Assembly (NCBI RefSeq): GCF_954871325.1
Contig: NC_088779.1
Span: 5,086,846-5,150,845, forward strand
Reading direction: 5' to 3'
DNA from: Gordionus sp. m RMFG-2023
Taxonomy: Eukaryota; Nematomorpha; Gordioida; Chordodea; Parachordodidae
Length of the DNA: 64,000 bases
A model generated the notes under the pieces. That model did no database searches, was not told the origin of the DNA, and saw only the letters and a program-made list of their open reading frames with translations. Positions 1-64,000 of this stretch are shown piece by piece. A program made the position numbers and the translations under genes. The first letter of the stretch is position 1; every line of letters starts with the position of its first letter.

Positions 1-56993
<56,993 letters not shown>

Positions 56994-57745
56994 CTTTTAA
57001 TATTAATGAGAAGAAAAAAAAGAGTTATATTTATTCGATGCAAATAAGTGAAAAATGATTTTATAAGGAAAATAAGATTAAGTTCCCATTATGATAAATA
57101 AATATTTTTTTTAAGAAAAAACAGTTTTTTAACATTTTAAATATTTTCGGTAGTAAAATTTTATACTAGACCCAAAATCACCTTAAAAAATAAAATAATA
57201 TAAATATTCATAACCAAAACTTCCTATTGGTTCTAAAATTTAACGTTATGGTCAAAAAATTTTTCTCTTTTTTTTTCAAAAAATTAATTTTAAATTTAAA
57301 AAAAAAAATTGAAAATTCATTGCCAATACTTATGACAATTACCCTTCCCCGGTCCAGTAGAAAATCTCATATATTTAACGCGATGACTTCATTATCTATT
57401 GATTCAAATCTATATTACTTGATCTAATTAAAATCTAGATAATCAGTTTTTACTAAAGCTATTTTTGTTCAAGTGTATGGATGTAATTTAAAAACTTATA
57501 ATTAGGGGAAATTTAGGGAAAAATAGGTAAATAATATACACCATGCAGTATTAATTATTATTTTTTCAGGCTTCTTGCAGAATAAATGGACTATACTGAT
57601 AATATTTCAATAAAAAATCAATTTTCAAATATTTCGTGATCATCTTCCTTTAGGAGATTTTCAAGTGAGATCTTGAACATTGAAATTTAAGCTATAATCA
57701 CCAATAGCTACCTTTCTTCATAAAAAAAATATATTCGGAAAAAAA

Positions 57746-57800
57746 TCTCGAGGCTTAGAAAATATTTTTTAACCTAAAATATTGAGTTAGTCGTTTTTTT
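57746..57800. mobile_element. Family 1 MITE fragment
   Basis: Right-arm remnant only: aatctcgaggcttagaaaat, then ctaaaatattgagttagtcg. Confidence 0.5.
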
Positions 57801-58085
57801 AAAAAAAAAACATTATCAGATTTTAAAAACAGGATTAAATATGTCCTAAAATCAGCTTAAAATGGGATGACTCTTGTAAAGATAGAAGAACTTGCCTTAC
57901 AATTTATTCCGGGGTATTATTGTAAACCACCAATTTATATTATTTCCAGTTTTTTTTTTAAATATTAATTTATATGAAACAAAATAAATTAAGTTTATAA
58001 ATATCCTTAATTCTCAAACCCGCCAAAAAATTCATGAGTCTATACATGAAAATTCTTGTTTCAATAATACAAAACTTGGCGAGTA

Positions 58086-58290
58086 GTGTTGATATTTTGG
58101 TCGAATTTTCAAAACGGCCCGATTAAGATTTTAGCCAAAATAACACTATTTAAACTTCAAGATATGTTTATACCTCTCTGCAATCTATGAACAAAATCTC
58201 TAGGACTTCCATAACATTATTTTGGTTATAATCACAATCAAGCCGTTTTTTTAAAAATCAACCAGAATTTGGGTTTTTTAACAACTAAAC
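58086..58290. mobile_element. Family 1 MITE, attaagatttt variant
   Basis: It opens agtgttgatattttggtcga and contains cggcccgattaagattttag, with aatcacaatcaagccg on the other arm. It closes ttttttaacaacta. Confidence 0.65.
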
Positions 58291-58993
58291 AAAAGGAGGT
58301 CCAACGGGCCCCAGCCTACCTTCTTTTAATCCTTCGCCATTTTCTTAAAAAAATATCAGCCTTTTTAGCTCAAATTAAACTCCGCCATTTCTGAGCACCC
58401 TTTTGTCTCTCCTTGATGTTTCGAGTGCCATTTTTTTTATTATAAAAACATATTGCGACTTTTTATGTTAAGAACTAAAATTCCACATTTACTCATTATT
58501 GCCTATCCCTTAAAATAAAAAATTAATTATTTTTTTCTTAAAATGACACAAATATATACCTTTATATTACCAATATTATATATTTTTTTTTTAAGACACA
58601 CATAAATTAAAAACTTTTTTTCAGATCCTCTAGGGGGGTTGATAATTATTAAAATAAAAATAAAAAAATTTATGAAATAATTTTGGATATTTTTGGATAT
58701 TTTTTGTAAAAAAAAAAAATAATATTTATATTATAATAAAAAACTGTATTATAATTTTTATTTTAATAAGGTTTTATGCTTCTTTTTTTTAAAAAATATA
58801 ATTTATATGATCATAAAATTATATAAAAGATAAGACATTAAGTGGTTGGGTACCTATTGAAAAAAATAATAAAGGAGGTTTCGTTAAAATAAGAAAAGGT
58901 TTAGCTTACCGAGATGTTTTCTTACTAAACGATGGAATGGCGTTAATGATGCTAAACTTTGGGAAATAAAATTACAAAATTACTTCAAACTAC

Positions 58994-59050
58994 TAGAGAT
59001 CTGCGAAGTCTGACACCAGCCCAAGCGAAAGTGAAATGGGCAGGTCTGAC
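58994..59050. mobile_element. Short CAGAGACC-type remnant
   Basis: It runs from agagatctgcgaagtctgac to gggcaggtctgac, keeping both end types with almost no interior. Confidence 0.4.
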
Positions 59051-59255
59051 AATTCAACATAAAAAAAATATAGACTTGTAAAATTTTAATGTGGGCTTTA
59101 AAATTTTGATATATTCTTTGAATTTTAAGCTAAAAATATTTTATCTTTACTAGTTCTATTTTAAAATAAATTACTATTACGACGTCCCGATTTTTGACTA
59201 AAGCTAAACAGCTTTTAAAATAGGACACCCTATTTTAGTTTTTTTTAGGTGTTTG

Positions 59256-59540
59256 GTTGTAGTGTTTTTGAGCCGATTATTAAAAACGGGTAATTCATTA
59301 TTTTATCTAATATTTTGTTTAATAGATGGGCACAAAGGGGGGGGGGGAGGTGGCTTATATTGTAAAAGTCATTATAAAATATAGCAGAAATCTGCAACCT
59401 GGCCCTAATTCAGGCCAGGGTTACATGTATTAACAATTGCTCATCTATTAACAAAATCTTGAGGGGCTTATAATTTTTTTGGCTAAAATATTTAGTTTGC
59501 CGTTTTTAAAAATCGTCTGAAACGAAATCATTTTGCGGCT
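59256..59540. mobile_element. Family 1 MITE interrupted by inserted sequence
   Basis: Left part agtgtttttgagccgattat and right part ggctaaaatatttagtttgc, then cgtttttaaaaatcgtctga. Between them lies about 110 bp with a G-run and gcaacctggccctaattcag, which looks like a fragment of the CAGAGACC family. Confidence 0.6.
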
Positions 59541-59710
59541 TTATTATTTGGTGATATCAAACTCAATATCGTGACCAAGTGGGGAGGGGGGATTCCCCCA
59601 TCGCAAATTTACCTGTTCTCGTAAATATCATTTTATGCTAAAAAAAAATTCCCTTTACACGTTCCTTACCCCTCCCCCCTTTTCCAGAATACATGTATAT
59701 ACAATATATC

Positions 59711-59881
59711 AGAGACCTGCAGGCAGAGGTACCATTTGCAGGGCTCGGCCCGGATTAAATATATCCTATTTATTTTTAATTTTTATAGCTATAATAATGC
59801 CGATTTAAAATATTTGGTTATAAAATATACGGTCCGCCCCGTTTACCAGGGCCAGGTCGGGCCTGCAGGTGCAGGTCTCTA
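59711..59881. mobile_element. CAGAGACC-family MITE, the most complete copy
   Basis: It opens cagagacctgcaggcagagg and closes gcctgcaggtgcaggtctct. The interior has ggctcggcccgg and its mirror ccagggccaggtcgggcc around an AT-rich middle. The flanks caatatat and ctatatat differ at one base, consistent with an 8-bp duplication. Two short open frames here are by-products. Confidence 0.82.
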
Positions 59882-62754
59882 CTATATATCACTAAAAACA
59901 AGAATTCGAAGGAAATTATTAGTAAAAGTTGCCAACTTTTTAAAATAACGACGCTATAATTAATTTTATAAAAATATAATAAGGCCAAAGACCTGCAATA
60001 AGTGGACGTAAAGATATCCAATAAAATTCATGGCATAAAAACTGGCACTAATAGCGTTTCACCCATTTAGCAAAATCCAGGATCGTATTTTTTTATATTT
60101 TTACTCTTTTTTTCTTTTTTTTTTCATCTTTTGTTTAGTTTTTCTTTTCTTCTTTTTTTTTATCACTTACTTTTTGTGCTGTTTAGTCAAGGCTATATAG
60201 CCGACTAAGCAACAGGTTGTTTAGTAATAAGGCGAATTATATGTGTAGCAGTCACAATTTCTAAAACTTTTGTTACTAATAGGCTTATTTCTTTATATTT
60301 TATGGGCTGTCTAAATAAAAATACTAAATTTGTGAGAAAAAGAATAGTAAATTCACTATATATTATTAAAGTCATTTGCAATAATGCACAATACAGATAT
60401 CAATACACAAATTATTTATAAAATGGGTATTTATAGATAATAGATAGCCATAGAGGATAGATATGAGCCTTACTGGATTTTGGGAAAAATTAGATTTAGA
60501 TAGAGACATCAACAATGTGCTGGCCGTAAAATTCGTCTAATAATTAAAAGACCCGCTGGCCGAACAAAAATATAAATAACGGATAAGGTGTCGGAACTTG
60601 AGTAAAAAATCATGAACGGCCTTAATAAGCGAACTTTTCAGACCTTTTATCAGTGGTTTAGTAAAAGATAACAAAAAAATGGGTAATTCTATCTAAAATT
60701 GGCAATAAATAATACCAAAATTTTTATGAGAGCTTGCGCCACTCATGAGTTCCCAGGCCTGCAAGTGGTAACATAATCAGTAAAAATATAGACCCGTTCC
60801 TACAGATATTTATGTTTTTACACTTCCTGATAAATCCTGACATACGCCATTGCTCGAAACCAAAAATAATCGAAATTAGAAAAATGTAGAACATTTATTA
60901 TCAAAACTATATGAGTGGATGGGTTGTCTAATAATAGTCCGGATCTCAGAGCAATCTGAATCTTGAAATTATCTGAAAGATCCAAGTCTTACAATCCTGA
61001 CTCTTACTTTGCATTGCAAATAGATTCAAGCCCGATCCAAATTATTATTTTTGGGGCAATAGGTTCTTAGTGCGATCTAATCCAGTGGAGAGGAGGGATT
61101 TAAAAATAAATTTGATTAGTTAAAAATTTGTGTCTAGACCTGGGTTCTAGATACCGCCTGAATTAGAATTTTTAGCATCGACCTCAATCTTAGTTTGATA
61201 AAACGTCTGTCCGAGTCCAGCCAATTCTATTTATTAGGATGATTCGGAATCACAATTTCCATTTAAATGGATTTATTTAGAATGGGTTATAAGGTAAAAA
61301 TAATAATCAATTTCGTCATTAATACTGCTTAATTATTTTAAAAACATCTTTAGGGTGGCGTAATAATAATTTCTTTTTTTTGGTAATAAAATACTGTATC
61401 AGCCTAAATTTTGAACAAATTGGAGCTGCGTAAGCATAGGCGTAAAAGGGCCCTGTTAACAAGGATAGAAATTAGATAAAATTACCTCAGTTTTTAAGAT
61501 ACATAACAATTTTTTTTTTTACCTTGTAAAGATAAATATGCCAGAATCAACAAATAGGAATGGCAGGAATAATGAGTAGAAAATGCATTCATTTATATAT
61601 TATAAATTTATTTCGCGTCCATTTCGAATGTGAGGAGCTATGTAATTTTTGCCACTTATTGGAATACGATCTTGATTAAAAATGAATGATCTTTTGTCAG
61701 AATATTTAAATCTTTTTATTCCCAAAAAAATAAATCTAGACAAACAATTTCAATTTATAGAAAGATTTTTTAAATTAATTTTATGACTTCTTTTTTTTTC
61801 TTTTTTTTTGCCTCTATTTCTCCTCCATGATTCTCCGTCGAATTATTGTGTAAAATTTCTGTTTGGGGGGCATTTTTTAAATACTTAATTAAAATTTATT
61901 ATTTTATTTTATTATTATAGGATAGGATAAAGATTATATTTTAAAAAAAAATTTGGTGACTTAAATTTGAAAATAAAAATCCGAAAAAAAAAACAAAAAA
62001 TTTTCTCTGAAAATAAACATATTTTTTTATATTTCCATTTATAATTTATTATTCATTAGTTGTCTTCGTCTATTACAGTTTTTTAAGGTATAAAGGTAAT
62101 AAAAAAAAGGTAATAATATTAAATAATTTTTTAAAAATTTTTTCATTTAAAATATAATAAATTTATTGAAAAAATTTTAATATACCTTTACATTATTTAT
62201 TTATTATATACCTATATATTTATATATATATATATATATTATAAATCATATTAATAATTTGTTTTGAAAAATTATTTAAAAAAATATATATAAAATGTAA
62301 AACTTATGAATTTGTTTCTTTCTTTTCTACGGTTCTTTTTCCCCCTTCCTTCCTTCATTTCTTTATTATTACCTTCTTTCTTTACATTCTTCCTTCCTTT
62401 CATCCCTTTCCTTATTCCTTTTATTTCACATAACACGAATAAACCATTAAAATAGAAATTTAATCAAAAGGCTTTTTCGTGTATATTTTTTATATAACTC
62501 AGGTGAAAGTTGGGATGAGAATTTTTTTTAATTATGAAAAAATTAAATTATATAAAAATAATAATAATAATAATAATAAAAATTGTTCTTTAACAATTCC
62601 CGTAATTGCCTAACAATCATTTATACAAAAACGTTTAATTTGTAAAGCTAATAAATGTCGTTAAGGAAAAGGAAAAAATAAAAACAATTTTTTTTCTTTC
62701 TTACAGTATATTTTGGCTATCATAATTTTTCTTCTCTCTTAAAACAATTCTATC

Positions 62755-62886
<132 letters not shown>

Positions 62887-63398
62887 AATCTCGTTAATGC
62901 ATAAAAGAAAGTGATGTTATGAACCTCACGAATTCATTTTGAAAATTCCTTATTATCGCCCCAAAAAATTAGACTCCCATATTTCTTTCTATTATAAGAA
63001 ATAAATAAAAATTCACATGCAAACTAAACCTTCATATTTTATCTTGCCGAGCCATATAAATCAATTCAAAAATGGGGGCAGGGTTAGCACCTAAAAAAAA
63101 TATTTTTTTATCGGTCATGGGTTACTTTATTTGAATATTTACTGAAACGAGAATGATAATAATATATGAGTTATTTTTTACTTAACTTAGAAATAAATAT
63201 ATTTATTCCAATCAAAATCTTCTTGTTATGAATTCACTGCTAACAAATAAATGAAAATTTAGGGTCACGGTATGCACGGAGCTCTAACTCAATCTCTTAT
63301 TAACCCTTAAGTGTTTTTTCCTTCGGATTATATTTTAATATATATTTTTCTCCTTTATTAAGCAGAGAATTTTCTAACAGTAATAATAAGATTGGGCA

Positions 63399-63596
63399 TA
63401 GTGTTAACGGCTTATTCAATATTTAATTTAGAAAAATGTTATGCAAATCTTAAGATTTTGTTCATAGATGGCAAAAAAAAGTTTGAACCTTCTATAAACG
63501 AAATCTCGAGGCCTAAGGCAATATTTTTCTGGCTAAAAATATTTGAGTTAGCCGTTTTTAAAAGATAGGGCTCAAAAGAGACATTTAATTATACTA
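63399..63596. mobile_element. Family 1 MITE copy
   Basis: It opens tagtgttaacggcttattca and closes gctcaaaagagacatttaat, then tatacta. The centre keeps ctcgaggcctaaggcaatat and ttctggctaaaaatatttga. Confidence 0.75.
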
Positions 63597-64000
63597 TGCT
63601 GGAGGATGAAATCATTTCCATTTATTATTTTGGTCTTATTTTTTAGTTGAGTATAAATTACATTTTAGCCTCTTTCCCACTACTATTTATTATAATGGTA
63701 ATTCTTACTATCTAAGATAAATTACATTTAGAAAAGAATGTTGAAGTTATAAACTGATTCCCTGTAAAAAAAATGATTATAAACATAAAAGGTTAATAAT
63801 TAATTAATAATAATTTTTAAAAAACTCAACCTACTTAGTGGAATCTATATTTTTCGTCAATTATGGATAAGATAGGTATTAATTTTTTTTTTTCGCTAAG
63901 TCTGGCCAGATTAATATTTAAATTAATAAATCGTTGATTTACAATTAAAATTTAATTTTCAAAAACTTAGGATCACAAATCAGCAAACTCTCAGAAGAAC

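Overview
The window is AT-rich, intron-rich nuclear DNA of an invertebrate animal. The evidence is split genes with GT-AG introns, extracellular animal modules (LDLa, EGF, SEA, Kunitz), many short DNA transposons, and a nuclear copy of mitochondrial rrnL followed by trnL(UAG). That mitochondrial order is ancestral for many protostomes, and the trnL copy has no room for a T arm. Both points fit a protostome with reduced mitochondrial tRNAs, but I do not name a phylum.

One giant gene on the minus strand fills the window from about 57.0 kb down to base 1 and runs off the low-coordinate edge. I can place 52 exons joined by compatible intron phases, about 10.5 kb of coding sequence or about 3,500 residues. 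In transcript order they encode: four four-cysteine LDLa modules (56.8 and 45.8-45.0 kb); a Ser/Thr-rich linker with an EGF module (44.8-44.3 kb); fifteen SEA modules, seven of them followed by an EGF module (44.1-2.4 kb); two Kunitz domains (2.2-1.5 kb); and an open, charged, low-complexity tail (616-1). No signal peptide, start codon, transmembrane segment or stop codon was found, so both ends are missing or unrecognised. The product should be a very large secreted or membrane-tethered extracellular protein. Most SEA modules have lost the self-cleavage motif and many carry an N-glycosylation sequon at the same strand.

Each SEA module is built from a standard exon set: a (beta1-alpha1, phase 1 to 0), b (alpha2-beta2-beta3, phase 0, often 138-147 bp) and c (last helices and strand, often carrying linker and EGF). 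Five modules (7, 8, 12, 13, 14) have b and c fused.

The introns hold most of the repeats. A palindromic hAT-type MITE family (TIR TAGTGTTGTTAAACGG, 8-bp target duplications) has over 15 copies. A second MITE family begins CAGAGACCTGCAG. The intron at 11.6-19.5 kb holds a decayed Mutator-like (MULE) transposon with long tandem-repeat-rich inverted ends (11.7-14.7 kb), an ~82-bp minisatellite (15.6-16.1 kb) and the mitochondrial insertion between two inverted repeat arms (17.4-19.2 kb). A LINE 3' fragment and a (GAGAA)n array lie at 28.4-29.2 kb. The parts at 45.8-56.8 kb (one intron) and 57-64 kb hold only MITE copies, microsatellites and unremarkable AT-rich sequence.

All exon limits were read by eye from splice signals and phase agreement; no search was run.
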